Assembly (NCBI RefSeq): GCF_029784135.1 | Contig: NC_073744.1 | Coordinates: 14,426,929 to 14,490,928 of the forward strand | Source: Toxorhynchites rutilus septentrionalis | Lineage: Eukaryota; Arthropoda; Insecta; Diptera; Culicidae | Direction: 5' to 3' | DNA length: 64,000 bases | Shown here: one piece after another, positions 11,331-22,493 of the stretch | How positions within the stretch are numbered: the stretch's first letter is position 1 | Layout: each line of letters begins with the position of its first letter | Notes under the pieces: model-generated | Told to the model about the DNA's origin: nothing | Database searches by the model: none | What the model saw: the letters and a program-made list of their open reading frames with translations, nothing else | Made by a program: the position numbers and the translations under genes

Positions 11331-11589
11331 TATTAGGTTATAACCAATACCGAACACAATTATCAATGTTTCTCATCTGTAAGAACATGTTACTTTAATA
11401 TAGAGAAAACATATTTGAAGTGATCTTTGATAATAATATAATTTTTATTATTATCAAAGATAAAAGAAAATGAATACAACAAAACAGACAGCTTAAACCA
11501 AACGATCCATTCTCGAGCGGGAACAAACCTTGGTTTTTATTTATGAAAATTGAAATAAATCGTTTCATATATCAAGTCATTTTTAACAC

Positions 11590-12085
11590 AACTGCTACCA
11601 TATACAATTTTACCGTTACACTTGTGCCAAACTTTTCACAATACACGATCGGTCATTGATATGAAATTTCACGAGGCAACCAAAATTAAAGTTCCAAATT
11701 TAAATTGTATTTGCTAGAATTCATCGCATCACTCACCTTATATTTGCAATGCCGATTTCCCCAGGCAGCTTGGTTTTGATGTTCTTGTTAGGTACTCGCC
11801 GCATGTGTCGTCAATTTCGATCAATCAGAAGTGGGTTTTTCCGTTAGGATAGGGGTTGAGATTTTTCAATTTTTCGATAGTTAGTTTCATGACATATATT
11901 ATATTCTTCAATATATAAAAATTGTTATGCAGTGCCGAAATCGATTGACGCAAAAATTTCATCAATCCATCATGAAATGACTGAGCAATAAGCGTTTAAA
12001 ATTGGACAATTTTCGCGATGTACTAGATCTTCGATTTTCAATTTGTACCCCAATATGTTCCCGAAAGACGTAATCCTACGTCAAA
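11590..12085. repeat. Dispersed repeat composite
   Basis: The left part (ACTGCTACCATATACAATTT) matches 53624-53645. The middle (11700-11990, with CGATTTCCCCAGGCAGCTTGG and a GAAATGACTGAGCAATAA-like block) matches parts of 56300-56400 and 57810-58165. The right end carries GACGTAATCCTACGTC, one of several copies of this near-palindrome in the window. Boundaries between the component families are not resolved. Confidence 0.5.
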
Positions 12086-12399
12086 AGTTCGATTCAAATT
12101 TCGGACATTTTATTTTTTTAATTTTTGAAGAAAAATTGTATCATACTTGATTATACTTTATAGTCAACTGCGGATCAAATGTCGGGCAATAACGGAAAAC
12201 TGATAACTATGACGAGAACTGATCAAACACGAGAGATAGTTAAATTTTGATGAACGTTAAATTCTACATCCTACATGCTGCAAATTCTAAATGCTGTTTG
12301 TCATTGACATCAATTTCGATGTAAATAAAGATAAAACTAATGAAAATCGGGATTGTTTCAACAACTGTGGCAAGCATACATTATGTTTTTACCGCGCTG

Positions 12400-14060
12400 T
12401 GAATGCTTACGCTTTGTAACTCAATTTCCAATACTGCTATCCAAAGATCTCCCAAACACACATTCTTCGAATAGTTCCTCAAACATTTTTACTCCGCACC
12501 GAAATTTATACTGTTGATTTTCCCGGGTCAACAATTACAAACCACCCACAAAACCCACCCGGTGCGACTACCAGAGACTGTCATAGTCGAAAACATTACT
12601 TTGGCGCTGCAAATAGCCGTCACGAGCGGTATAATCGTGGTTTATTGTAGCAGAAAGGAGTCCACTCTACCCATATCCTCTCACCACCACCACCCAAATT
12701 TCGAGCAAACCAATGGAGGGTCAACTTTCTCCATTGAGACATAAATAGTTATCCCCGGCTTTTGGAAAATAACTTATGAGAGCTCTGCTGACGGTAAACA
12801 CGGGTAGTACCAATAGTTGCAGTTGCTCCCGATGCATGTGCCGAAATGTTTCGTTGTTTCGGAGGCTTTCGGTTGGTGTTTCGGTGGGTAATCACTTGAC
12901 TTGGCTCTTTTAGTTCAGTTCGGTACGTGTATTATCAACACGAAAACACGCCCAGTGCGCTAGTTACTCATGCTCGTGCTGATCTGAGGCCGTGCGGAGG
13001 TCGTTTGTTGTAAACTTACTGCTCTATTGTGAGAATTACGCTCCTGCCATCCTCGGTGCTTGTTTGACCAACACGGGAAGTGGCGTAATCGACCGAGATT
13101 ATTGTTTTAATATTTGATTTAGTATTCAATTTCATTAATTCGCTAAATAAATAATGTATCGAATTTGCAGATTCAGTACCAAATTGAAAAGCTCTGGTCA
13201 CTTTCCCCCAGGAGGAGCCACTTGTGGCCCATATGTGTTGCGTGCATATGTTCTGCGTGTGTGTGTGTGTTTATCAACTTGGGGTCGGCGTCATCTTTCG
13301 GTAGCGTGCCGTATCCTAATTACCGAAGTGTCACAGCAAAATGCACTTGTGGCACTTTGGGCACGAATGACCCGTCGTAGCTGTGTTGCTGTTGCTGTAG
13401 CTTCCGCCCGTCTGCCCGATGCCGAGGACGACGAGAGTGAGAGACCGCGCGCTGATAAGCATGCATGTTTAGACTCCACGCCCCCCAAACGCTGTTTGTT
13501 CGCCATTTCGCAGTGAGTGTGGTGCCAGCTGTGATTGTGTCATACGGAACTGATTGCAAACAACGGCGAACGGTGAGGTTTTGAGTGGTACAAGTGTTTT
13601 AACACGCCGCTCTGAAGGATCGATCCGTGCCAAAGAAGTGGCGCACGTGTGGGAAGGTGGACAGGACAGGACAGAACGGGTGCCGGGTTCGTTCGGTTGT
13701 GTGTCGTGTGTCGCTAACTGCATGGCAGCATAGGCGGCCAACAGGAGGATAAACGGTTCGTTGATTTTCTGAACGGCTTTTTAGCGCCGTTGTTGTTCAT
13801 GGGGAGAGAGCACAGATGTGGATTTCGTTTCTGTGCAATTTGAGAACAATTGTGTTCGTTTAGCGCTCCCACCTCCGGGGGGTAAGCCTCAGTGTCTAGG
13901 CTTCCAGGAAAATATAATTCACTGAGCAACGGAAGGCAACTGTGTGCATTCTTGTCGCCATGATAACTGACATCTTGGCTGTATTTAAATGAAAGAAGAC
14001 CAAAGAGATTAATATACTGATCTAGCCTTCATTTTGTCTAGGATAGAAAGCTCTTTTAAT
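12400..14060. other. Unique-looking, G+C-richer sequence, possibly host regulatory or 5' exon
   Basis: This stretch shares nothing obvious with the rest of the window and is richer in G+C than its surroundings, especially at 12830-13760. Several frames are open for 70-120 codons on both strands, as expected from base composition, but none shows a known domain. An insect initiator-like TTCAGTT lies near 12914 and a donor-like GGTAAGC near 13880. Those two alone do not establish a gene. A non-coding first exon of a host gene is one possibility. Confidence 0.3.
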
Positions 14061-14073
14061 AACCTGTTAAACA

Positions 14074-14160
14074 TGTATATGTATAAAAATGGATTTCTGT
14101 CTGTCTGATTTTGTAAATCTTAAACTCGTTCTGTACCCGCCAGATTGAGCACCAGTGGAG
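14074..14160 (+). mobile_element. Helitron-like 5' end fragment
   Basis: The sequence TATATGTATAAAAATGG followed by ATTTCTGTCTGTCTGATT matches the start of the element at 46508-47756. Only the 5' end is present. Confidence 0.6.
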
Positions 14161-14185
14161 TTTTTAACCCCTTCCCGTATTTTTC

Positions 14186-14412
14186 CACATATTAAGGACC
14201 GGAAAGAAATCTGTAAGACATACGTCTGGATCCCGCGAATGAGATCGTTGCCTTCGGTGTGGATGAGAAGAAGGCAAACCATCGGTAGGTCTTGTTAGAT
14301 TCTTGGCAGCCCCAGAATTTAACCATCAAGTGTAGACACGAGTTATATCGTGATCCATCCGTAACAGACGGAACGCGAAAGACGAGAAAACTCGTGAGCG
14401 GTCCTTAATATG
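14186..14412. mobile_element. TTAA-type (piggyBac-like) MITE
   Basis: The ends are inverted: CACATATTAAGGACCGG at the left and CGGTCCTTAATATGTTG at the right. The interior is the reverse complement of much of 61709-61930, including a CACGAG/CTCGTG hairpin block near 14380-14397 (GACGAGAAAACTCGTGAG). The flanking TTAA is not preserved here (TTTC left, TTGA right), so the TTAA assignment rests on the sister copy. Confidence 0.65.
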
Positions 14413-14622
14413 TTGATACGTTACACAACAAGTGATTCCACTACTCTGCTGAGCGTTCTAGCGCCCTATGTTATGAAAGTACACCACGAGTGAGACTCGA
14501 TGTTGTACGGGAAAGGGTTATTCCAAGCTCGGTTATCGTATCAGTCAGTGCTATAACTCTCACCATTAACCGTGAAGTCCTGAATTGATCCGACGATTAT
14601 CAAATGAATTTGTGAAACAGAA

Positions 14623-15372
14623 TTGCACCTTCGTGTTCTTCTGAGGAAATCCTCGAATACATTCGCATTGAAGAACAAGGAATGCGTGAAGTGTGAACGA
14701 GATCTAGCGCAAAAAGACCGAGAAAAAATAGAAAAGGAATTAGTACATTTGGTTATGAACCGAAGAGCGCTATATGTCCATTGCAATTTCGTGGAATATT
14801 TTATGGCACATTACGATCACGTACGCGATGAATACCAGGTTCGATTGGAGTCACTGAACAGAGCTTACAACGAATTCCTAGAAGTTGAAAGGCTGGACAA
14901 TCCAGAGCTATCGGACACACATCTTGAGGAGCGTGCTGAATTTGAAGCGCGTTATTGTGTAGCGAAAGGTTTTCTTTTGGCAAAACAGGCTGTAAATGCG
15001 AACCAAAGTATTCTCGATACATCTGTGAACAACAATATCCACACACCATCATCAATTTTTCATTTGAGGTTACCCAAAATAAATCTACCAAAGTTTTATG
15101 GAGAATTTTCAAAATGGATCTCGTTTCATGACACATATTCATCAATGGTGCATGCTAATAGTGATATTCCTCCGATTGCCAAACTTCAGTATCTTCTTTT
15201 ATCACTTGATGGTGAAGCGCGTAAACCATTCGAGAGCATTGAAATCGAAGGCGAGAATTACCTCCCCTTCTGGGACTGGGAACTCTTCGATGAGTTTCAA
15301 CGATATGTGGAACTCGATGAACCGGTCGATTGCTGGGATACTCCCCTCGTGAACATATTATCTAACGCATAA
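14623..15372 (+). pseudogene. BEL/Pao retrotransposon gag-like fragment
   Basis: A frame of 249 codons holds a charged N-terminal region (residues 20-45 with alternating Lys/Glu) and then a block near residues 148-210. That block contains LPKINLPKFYGEFSKWISFH, DTYSSMVHAN, IAKLQYLLLSLDGEARK and FESIEIEGENY. It is the hallmark of the DUF1759 gag-like domain of BEL/Pao elements, in which the polyprotein packages the element's RNA. After ENY the sequence loses resemblance and a stop follows. The start codon is arbitrary because the 5' end is decayed. Later pieces of the same element appear downstream in the same orientation at 16240-16520 and 16600-17200, with other repeats in between. Confidence 0.82.
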
Positions 15373-15482
15373 TATAATTGCGAATCGAAGTTCATATGCC
15401 GCATTCGTCGAGATGGACATCACACAATGCTACATAAATCAACAAAGGCTGTAAAAAAATGCTGCCAGAGAAGATCCAAATA

Positions 15483-15720
15483 TTAAGTTGGGGAAAACGT
15501 AGTCCATTCTTCATGGGTGAAATTCAAAATCTTTCTTAAAATACTTCGGATTGTCCGATTTGGGTCAAAAATGCACCGTTGCACTTTCTCACAGGAATGT
15601 TGGTCCTGATTGGAGAAAAACTCTAGCAATATATTTTTACAATCTTCTCTTGATCCCAATTTCTTATCATTCAGGAGGCCAATTCTGGACGTTTCTGACA
15701 CGATCGCTTAGTTGACGTAG
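15483..15720 (-). mobile_element. Mariner 3' end fragment (TIR TTAAGTTGGGGAAAACGT)
   Basis: A terminal repeat starts right after TA at 15481-15482. On the minus strand a short frame includes SREDCKNILLEFFSNQDQ, which parallels the C-terminal block GEDCKNLLLWFFAYKDQD of the mariner at 59391-59540. The terminal repeat also matches that element's ends. Only the C-terminal end of a transposase remains. It was probably inserted in the BEL/Pao remnant. Confidence 0.7.
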
Positions 15721-15905
15721 AGTAGTAGATTTTCGATATGTTTGAACAGTTGAATCGTTAAACTTTTTGATGATGATTTGGTGACCCTGAAAAGGGCAAT
15801 TTCGTTTGGTTGTTGGGTATTGTTTGTTCACTCCACCAGTGTTTACCGAGTGGTGATGATGTTTTACCGAGAAATTATGACGAATTGGAATTAGATGTGA
15901 CGAAA
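15720..15905 (-). repeat. Dispersed repeat with histone-type stem-loop, copy 1
   Basis: It shares with 53480-53605 the blocks CGTTAAACTTTTTGATGATG, the stem-loop and the block ACCAGTGTTTAC. The two copies are about 37.7 kb apart and in the same orientation. No histone coding sequence was recognised next to either. Confidence 0.6.
15783..15798 (-). promoter_or_regulatory. Histone-type 3' stem-loop-like sequence
   Basis: On the minus strand it reads TGCCCTTTTCAGGGTC, close to the metazoan replication-dependent histone mRNA 3' end (six-base stem, TTTC loop). It is followed by ACCAAATCATCATCAAAAAG, similar in position to a purine-rich downstream element. The two outer stem pairs are weak (one mismatch, one wobble). 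It is probably a relic. Confidence 0.5.
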
Positions 15906-16021
15906 GCCGCTCTCTGTGACCCTAGACGAGATGCCTTCTGTGTTCTGTATGGATGAAATAAAGAAAAAAAACTCACCAATGTATTAGAAGATAATTATCA
16001 TTGTTGAACACAATTGTTACT

Positions 16022-16222
16022 TTATTTTTTTTTTTTTATTAATTCGTTTATTTTTACAGGCTCAGTTACTTAAGTTTAAAGGAGCCGAATTCTTAAATAT
16101 ATTTTTAAAACTATATATATATATAAACAATTTTCTTACATCTATGGTTAGTAAGGTGGAAAACCGATTACTCGCGGGATCTTCAGCGTGCGAGGTATGG
16201 ATGTTACCACTACGCCAGATCG
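16022..16222 (-). mobile_element. Chimeric retro-insertion: SINE head joined to I-type LINE 3' end
   Basis: On the minus strand the first ~45 bases (complement of 16180-16222) contain GATCTGGCGTAGTGGTAACA, the A-box head of the SINE at 55484-55664. The rest (complement of 16022-16178) matches the 3' untranslated region of the LINE at 3231-5567, including its poly(A) side. The SINE B-box is absent at the junction. The whole is about 200 bp and ends in a poly-T run on the plus strand, so it behaves as a single retrotransposed unit. A convincing target duplication was not found. Confidence 0.65.
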
Positions 16223-16239
16223 GCTCCACGAACAATGAT

Positions 16240-16520
16240 TGATCTTCTGAGTCAAGTAAGAGTACCGCGTTTACTGTCACTATTCGATACAGTAAGCATT
16301 GAATTCCATTTTTTTTTTGCTGATGCCTTCGAGAAGGCCTACGGAACATGCTGCTGCATCCGAGCTAAATCGACAAACCAGATTTCCGTGAAGATACCAG
16401 CATATAAATCAAGAGTTTCTTTCATTTCATCAAGCCATACAATTGCTAGGCTAGAATTGTGCACAGATTTGCTATCCTCGCATCTTCATGAGAAGGTGAC
16501 TTTCCCAAACAGCGGAATTA
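16240..16520 (+). pseudogene. BEL/Pao pol fragment, RNase H-like block
   Basis: The frame includes ADAFEKAYGTCCCIRAKSTN, then a KIPAYKSRVSFISSSHTIAR block and LELCTDLLSSHLHEKV. This is the Pao-type pattern D.SEKAYGA..Y.R ... KS.V.P....TI.RLELC.A, which lies after the reverse transcriptase in BEL/Pao polyproteins. A stretch of about nine T's disrupts the start of the block. It belongs with the gag-like fragment at 14623-15372 and the integrase piece downstream. Confidence 0.78.
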
Positions 16521-16599
16521 GTGACTATTGGGGCATTTCCAGCAGAAGATTTAGCAGAAACAATCAAAGAAGGAAGAAAGGTTCCATTAATAGCCATGG

Positions 16600-17200
16600 T
16601 AACGACTGAAATTGATTTAAGCGAACGAATTTTTACGCGATTCTCTAGTAGAAGCCGCAGTCAAATTAACCAAAACACATATGCTGAAGGAAAACGGAAA
16701 GGTTAGCATCACTTATGAGAACATGCTAACTCTGCTTGCACAGATAGAAATGTGCCTAAATTCGAGGCTACTGACAGTTTCATCAACAGATCCGTCGGGC
16801 CTAGAAGCATGAACGCCTGGACATTTCCTGGTGGGCTTCAAGCTTCAAGCTATTCCAAAAGCATCTCTCTGAAATATTCTAGAAAAACGTCTCGGTCACT
16901 GGCAGCAGACCCAGAAGCACCTACAGCGAATTTGGTCCCGTCGGTACCTTGAGGACCTTCAACAACGGCAGTCTCGAGTAGTCAAAGCTAACAAGGTAGT
17001 TATCATCAAAGATGATTACCTATTACCAGCCCAATGGTCACTCGAAAAAATTGTTGAGATGCACCCCGGCAAGGATAGGATCGTACGAGTCGTCGACCTA
17101 CAGCAAAAATCGCACTTTTACCATTGCCAATCAACAGCTAAACAACTTTCATATACTTGAGGTCAACATCAGTATGAAGGAGACTTTGAATTCTTGATAG
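16600..17200 (+). pseudogene. BEL/Pao pol fragment, integrase end and DUF5641-like C terminus
   Basis: Across shifting frames one can read KLTKTHMLKENGKVSITYEN with LAQIEMCLNSRLLT (end of the integrase core), LVGFKLQAIPKASL, and then RIWSRRYLEDLQQRQSR, VVIIKDDYLLPAQWSLEKI and VEMHPGKDRIVRVV. The last three blocks are the DUF5641 pattern that closes BEL/Pao pol proteins. Integrase would join the cDNA to the host genome. At least two frameshifts are needed to read through, so the gene is dead. No long terminal repeat was identified on either side. Confidence 0.8.
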
Positions 17201-17209
17201 CGTACCGAA

Positions 17210-18000
17210 CATTACTGATTTAATATGAACATTGTAGCTACAATCAATATTGAGAGACATAAAACATGTTAGTAATTTCTTGGAATATCAGTTATTCCAA
17301 AGTGGCCGAGAATGTTGAAGCGACCATAGAATCTTTAAATTTCTTTTTGAGCATCCCAAAAACCGCTTAACTTGTCCAAATTCTGCCAATGTACCATTGA
17401 GAAGAAAATTCTGTAAATCCCCAAGATAAATTCATTCTGAAACATGATCGCCATCTAACACGGAGAAGAAAACCCTTTGATACCGGTAATTCCCGTGAAA
17501 CCCCAACAGATCCTCTATACCACAACACTCTTTGATCATTTATGAATTGATTGGAAATATGTTCGCAACAATTTGGTTTCTCATTCTAACAGTTTATGAA
17601 TTTATTTGTGTTAACTATTTTGAATTTCTGAACATAACCTCGATCAGACGATAATTGCGAACAATCGAGCAAAAATTAAATCATATAACTTTTACACATG
17701 CTAGGTCGCATTAGATTCGTATCAAATTACAATCGTATAAAATATCAATCAAAAGATGCATCATGTGTATCCGGAATGCCAAAGCACGATTTCATATATC
17801 ATTAATGGATTGGGTCGTATATCGATATAACGATCATCCTAGTATCGCGATATACAGTATTACATTCGCACATCCTACTCATCTTATATTGCATGGTCGG
17901 ATCAAATCGTATATCATTGTAAAAAGAATCGTATATCATTATATACGGCACACGACGAACGGTCGATCACGAATGATTAACGTTTAAAATGTCTAATCAG
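17210..18000. other. Unassigned A+T-rich sequence with ATCGTATATCATT motif
   Basis: At 17700-17960 the motif ATCGTATATCATT or a variant occurs several times. No protein motif or clear terminal repeats were identified. Confidence 0.4.
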
Positions 18001-18004
18001 ATCG

Positions 18005-19215
18005 TGACATCAGCCATTCTCGAGATATTTGGTAAAAAATTTCTTATTTATTGTCTTTTTCAATTTAATTTTTTCAAAATTTGTATATGTATTTTTTCAT
18101 ATAAAATAGAAGTCCTGTCGAAAAATTGAAAAATGAGTCCAAGATGTTAAAACTATTTGTGGAACATAGAATTTTTATGAATTTTCGAAACTTGGAATTT
18201 TTGTTTGCTAACAATCATTTTTAGCCACAAATTATGAATTAAGATGTGATTTGAAACAAAAAAGCTTTTTATCAATCTCCTTCTAAACGCAGGCATTTTC
18301 TAAATATTTAAAAAAATATTCCTAATTTATTGTTTATTTTTTTATAGTGAATAGGCTCTTTTAATATGTTTGTTGTGTTATACCGCCATGTTCATGAAAT
18401 TTTATGAATATGAATTTGCTTATAATTTTCAACAAATTTTCCAAATTCATTATTATGGTAAAACTATATGTTTAGGAGTTACGTTGAAAAATATTGTCGC
18501 TGTTTTTCGTTTTAGCCCACATGTCTTCAAATGTTTTTTAACGTAACTCCTAAACATATATTATAACACAACATAGAGCATATTTACTATGAAAAAGTCA
18601 ATTAATTAGAACTATTTTTTTAAATATCTCGAGAATGGCTGCACTTAGAAGGAGATTGATAAAGATTTTTTACTTTTTTTGTTTAAAATCACATTAGGAT
18701 TCATCATTTGGGCCTAAAAAATGATTGTTAACATAAAAAAATTCCAAGTTCCGGAAATTCTAAAAAAATCCATGTTCCACAAAAATAGTCAAAAATAGTT
18801 TTACCATCTTGTACCCTTTTTGAAAATTTTCTATATGATTTCTATTTTATATGAAATAATAAAAAAAAATTAAAAAATATGTATTTTAGATATTGCAAAT
18901 TCAAGTTTTTTTTGTAAATAAAAAAGAGTACTAATTTTTTTTCTCGATGTATATATTTTTCACGTTTGGACATCCATACTCTATAACTCTTTCTAAGCCA
19001 TTATTTCGGTAGGTAGTTTTTGAGATATAAATTATCAAAGATTTCTCTTACTAAAATCGATACGCCCTTTTCAAAAGTTACACTTGAGTCGAAAAATTCC
19101 CAAATTCTGTGGAAAACTCATATTTCCTCCAACCTAAACGGAGTACAAAGTTTCATTCGAATCAAAAATACTTATGTTTTGTCATTTGTCGATTTCATTT
19201 AGAATTGCTCTATAT
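18005..19215. repeat. Long inverted-repeat (foldback-type) element, copy 1
   Basis: Two arms of roughly 450 bp face each other around a centre near 18515. Matching blocks include TATCAATCTCCTTCTAAACG (left) with TTAGAAGGAGATTGATAAAG (right). An innermost pair is at 18463-18487 and 18536-18560 (TGTTTAGGAGTTACGTT and its complement). The right arm continues to 19215 and ends near TTCATTTAGAATTGCTC. The outer part of the right arm recurs, inverted, at 58264-58730, and again in direct orientation at 59080-59260. The element is non-coding and A+T-rich. Confidence 0.7.
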
Positions 19216-19216
19216 C

Positions 19217-19570
19217 TTCCGGTTAGACCTAGTCCTACGTCAAAAAATGGGTGGGTTATATCTATGATATAATCGCAAGGTTGACGTGGGACAGCCTTAG
19301 CGTAGCAATCTTTCGTTTGTATTGATTAAATTTTTGATAGAATGAAACAATTCAATTGAATTCAATATATTTGCTTTGTGAGTAAAAATATTGTATAATT
19401 CCATATAAGGTCAATTCATGCATTGTGCTAGATTATGTTCTTCGTTACAAGTAAATTTAATGACAGTCCTTTTACGTTTGGTATGATGCCTAGGACAAAA
19501 TATGTGAACGGAAGAATTATCAAACGAGTATTTTATTTTACGTTTCCTTCTGAAGTTTGCATCTCTCAAG
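19217..19570 (+). repeat. Dispersed repeat family R1, copy 1
   Basis: About 350 bp match 60896-61262 in the same orientation, with blocks CGCAAGGTTGACGTGGGAC, TCCTTTTACGTTTGGTATGATG (19463-19484) and ATATGTGAACGGAAGAATT. The left edge carries TTAGACCTAGTCCTACGTC, a version of the GACGTAG motif. Confidence 0.7.
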
Positions 19571-19639
19571 TGTACGTACCGCGAATTTGCTTGATTTGAT
19601 GAACTTCAGGCACTTGCATAAAGGCAAACAAAAGCACTC

Positions 19640-19990
19640 GCAGTTCACATTTATTTGATGAGCCGATTTCCCCAGACATCTTGGTTTTGAAGTCTGTGTT
19701 AGGCAAACACATTCCAGTCGGAACAAAAATACCCCCGACTTACACGAATTTGTAATGCCAATTTCCTCAGACACCTTGGTTCTAAAGTCTGGGTTGAAGA
19801 AACACATTTCAGTCGAAACAAAAACACCCCCGACTTTCATGTGTTTGCAATGCCGATCTCTCCAACGCTGCTTGGTTTTGAAGTCTGTGTTAGGGAACAC
19901 ATTTCGGTGAAAACAAAAGTCCCTATACTTTCATGTATTTAAAATGTCGATTTCCCCCAGGCTGCTTGGTTTAGATGGCTGTGTTAGGGA
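19640..19990. repeat. Tandem array of ~90-bp unit, about four copies
   Basis: Each unit contains GCCGATTTCCCCAG..., CTTGGTTTTGAAGTCTGTGT, TTAGG.AACACATT, a GAAACAAAA block and CCCCCGACTT. Copies start near 19660, 19755, 19847 and 19947 and are diverged. Related single or double units lie at 11740-11810, 56365-56400 and 57804-57950. An uninterrupted ATTTGTAAT at 19748-19756 corresponds to the target of the element at 56401-57803. Confidence 0.75.
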
Positions 19991-19999
19991 AACCGTAGA

Positions 20000-20275
20000 T
20001 TGGGCCAATCAAAATGAGGCAGCTAGGGCGTTTAGATAACGCTTAACATTTTACAGCTGTTCAATTGTTTATCTAATGAAAAATAACATTTTATTAATTG
20101 CGATAGAAGCGTAGAAATATTTCTTATCAATTGATGCAAACATCTTTCCGATCCAGTAAGAAATGTTCGAGTTATAAGCATTCGGAATCTTTCATTTTTT
20201 CCTGCATGTTTTGTGTTTAGGCTTTCATTTTACCCCCCATATACTCCGGTTAGACGTAGTCCCACGTCAAAAAAC
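20000..20275 (+). repeat. Dispersed repeat family R2, copy without MITE insertion
   Basis: The right part matches the inverse of 40205-40655, with blocks CAATTGATGCAAACATCTTT, GAAATGTTCGAGTTATAAGCA-like (20161-20180), CTTTCATTTTACCCCCCAT and CCGGTTAGACGTAGTCC. In the 40-kb copy this sequence is interrupted by a 240-bp MITE, so positions 20157-20160 represent the empty site. Confidence 0.7.
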
Positions 20276-22493
20276 AAAACAAAAATGAAAGTCATGATCA
20301 AATTACTTCGTTATGTATACTTCATAACTCAAACCAGTAACTGTGTAGTGCAGCAAAACAATGCGTTTAAAAACTACTGCCCCCAATAACTCGACTCAAA
20401 TTGTCAAATTGTGGCTGGTGGATGGCATCAGCATGAATTATATTGATTGTCAACTAATTGAAAGACTCCATCGCTTTTCATTTCAACGCTTTCCACCACT
20501 CAGTTGTTCATTATTCTAATCACGCATTCCGCCCTCGTCGAATGCGTATCTTTCGCGTTTTTTTGTAGCTGTTTTGTTTCAGTTGCTGCATATCAATGAT
20601 AAAATATTTATTTGCACAATTTATACATTCCCAACATATTGTCGCGCGCCTTTCCCCCTCCGCCCTCTGCCACCGGACAGTGCCCCAGGTGACTTGCCAT
20701 TCACGTGTGCCGGCACAATCGGGACGGGGACTCATTTTCCGCCTAGATAGAGAGCTAATTTTTAATTAAAATGTATGCATAACCATTATCAATCGACGGT
20801 GTGAAAATCTATTATTTTTATGCCCCGCTCCGATAAACAGTGCGTTATTTTTGCGGAGCGTTGCGTACGTGTTTGTGAGTGTATTACAAACGAAAAAAAA
20901 AAGAAAACGCTCAACCGGCCGTGAGTTATTCGGCAGCTTTGTTTTTGGTGACCACCCTGTCCACCCCCGTGTCCACCCACTTGTCAAACAGGTGCCAATA
21001 GCATCGGGCAGGCCAATTTATTAAAATTGCAAACAATTTCATTCGCTTCCGCCTGGCCAGATTCGTAGACACGGATGACGATGACGGCGATGATGAATAT
21101 AAATAATCAACAGGCTCCGTGGCTCCGCAAGAGGAGGAGGGCGAGGGACCGCGAGTCCGGCTGTCCAACGTGTGCGCGCGTGGGTGGATCAAGTTTGTGC
21201 AAATATTATACGGATCGATTGGTTCCATTGCGAGCGGAAAAAATGTCAAATTTGCTCGCCGTTTTATTTGTTTGATTTGTGTGTACCCTCCCCTCCCCGA
21301 TACGCCTGGGAAAGTTATTATAGTGGCCAAAAATCGGTGATTGAAAGTAACGATCGATGCAAAGGTGAATTAATCATTCGCTCTTCCATGTGGAGGAAAA
21401 ACGAAAGGCAACTGTATGTGTGTGTATGTGTACCTTCCATTGTTCACAGAATCTGCTGCGAGGGATTTGATACATTGAATCCGGTTAGGCTACAACAGAC
21501 GCTGAATGTTTGCATTGGAATATTTGTTAAAAGGAAAATAAATATTGATAATCGAGAGGCAGAGGAATCCTTCTTCCAAGCGGCGTGGGAAAATTCTGTG
21601 GGTGAAACAGGAGAACGGAGGAAAGTAAATTTGCCGTATCTCGTTCCGTTACGTTTCATTGGCTAATTTATCGAGGGATGTGATTTATAATTTATGTTTT
21701 TCTTTTCGGCTGGTCAAATACCATCATGGGATGGATATTCCATACGGTTCGCTTCATTCAGATCTTAGGAACTGATGGTTGGTGGATTAATACTTCAACG
21801 CAACACCGCAGAGCATAAAACGTATAGTTAACGTACCATCGTTCATTGCAGTCTTGTTTCGTATTTCAGTGAAATGGAAGAAAAGCGAACCAAAATCGAA
21901 TAAAATTGTGCGGATACCTGTTGGATAGGTTTCAATTTTTCTAATCAATTAAATATAATTGAAAGATGCCGAAACAGTTACAGAGTGCAAGATGGAAAAA
22001 GTGGGCTACTTTTGTTTAGGTTCATGGTAGGGGATTTATAGGTAAACCCAATACTTTTACAATGTTTTCTTGACATCAAATCAATACAGAACCTCTATTA
22101 AAATCTTCATAAACCATTATTCAGAATTTGTTGATCATTTACTGAGTAGAGCTCGTATTTTAATGGAACACATAAAATTGGGATTTTAGATGACATGAAT
22201 TGGACTACGAGTAAGATCGACACTTTAAGAAAATCGAATGAAAACTTGTTACAACAATTTCAAAATGCCAAGTACATAGACCATGTGGACGCTTTGAGTG
22301 AAACGAGTTGCAAACGATAGGCATGGATTTGTTGGTCCTCAGAACAACGTTCGGATTCCGGGCTATTCGTAGACACCTTCCAATCCATCTCGACTAGCGA
22401 TTTCCATTTTCCTATTGATCGATGGACTTCTGGCAGCCAGGGCTCGGCATAGTCAAAGTCAAATGAGGATAGTCAGCGAACTATAAAGAAATT
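20276..22493. other. Unique-looking sequence, partly G+C-rich
   Basis: The stretch 20500-21670 has open frames on both strands, but none shows a recognisable domain, and the overlap of five frames in one place points to composition and not to coding. No partner repeat was seen. It may be host intronic or intergenic DNA. Confidence 0.35.

Noticed and set aside
13154..13516. A 120-codon coding gene
   Set aside because: Three to four other frames overlap it with equal openness, with no domain and no consistent codon preference visible; G+C-rich composition explains it.
15783..15798. A complete histone gene upstream of the stem-loop
   Set aside because: The minus-strand sequence 5' of both stem-loops shows none of the histone C-terminal sequences in any frame.
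18005..19215. A palindromic assembly error
   Set aside because: The arms differ by many substitutions and indels, and a sister copy exists at 58.3 kb, so it is a real old inverted repeat.
19660..19990. A CRISPR-like array
   Set aside because: The unit repeats end to end with diverged copies and no unique spacers; it is a eukaryotic tandem repeat.
19217..20275. An LTR retrotransposon with direct repeats of the GACGTAG motif
   Set aside because: Only about 25 bases are shared between the two edges, with no LTR start or end, primer-binding site or gag/pol between them.
21172..21666. A 164-codon coding gene
   Set aside because: It overlaps shorter open frames in other phases, contains no recognisable motif, and has a low-complexity Cys/Val run from a TGTGTG tract.
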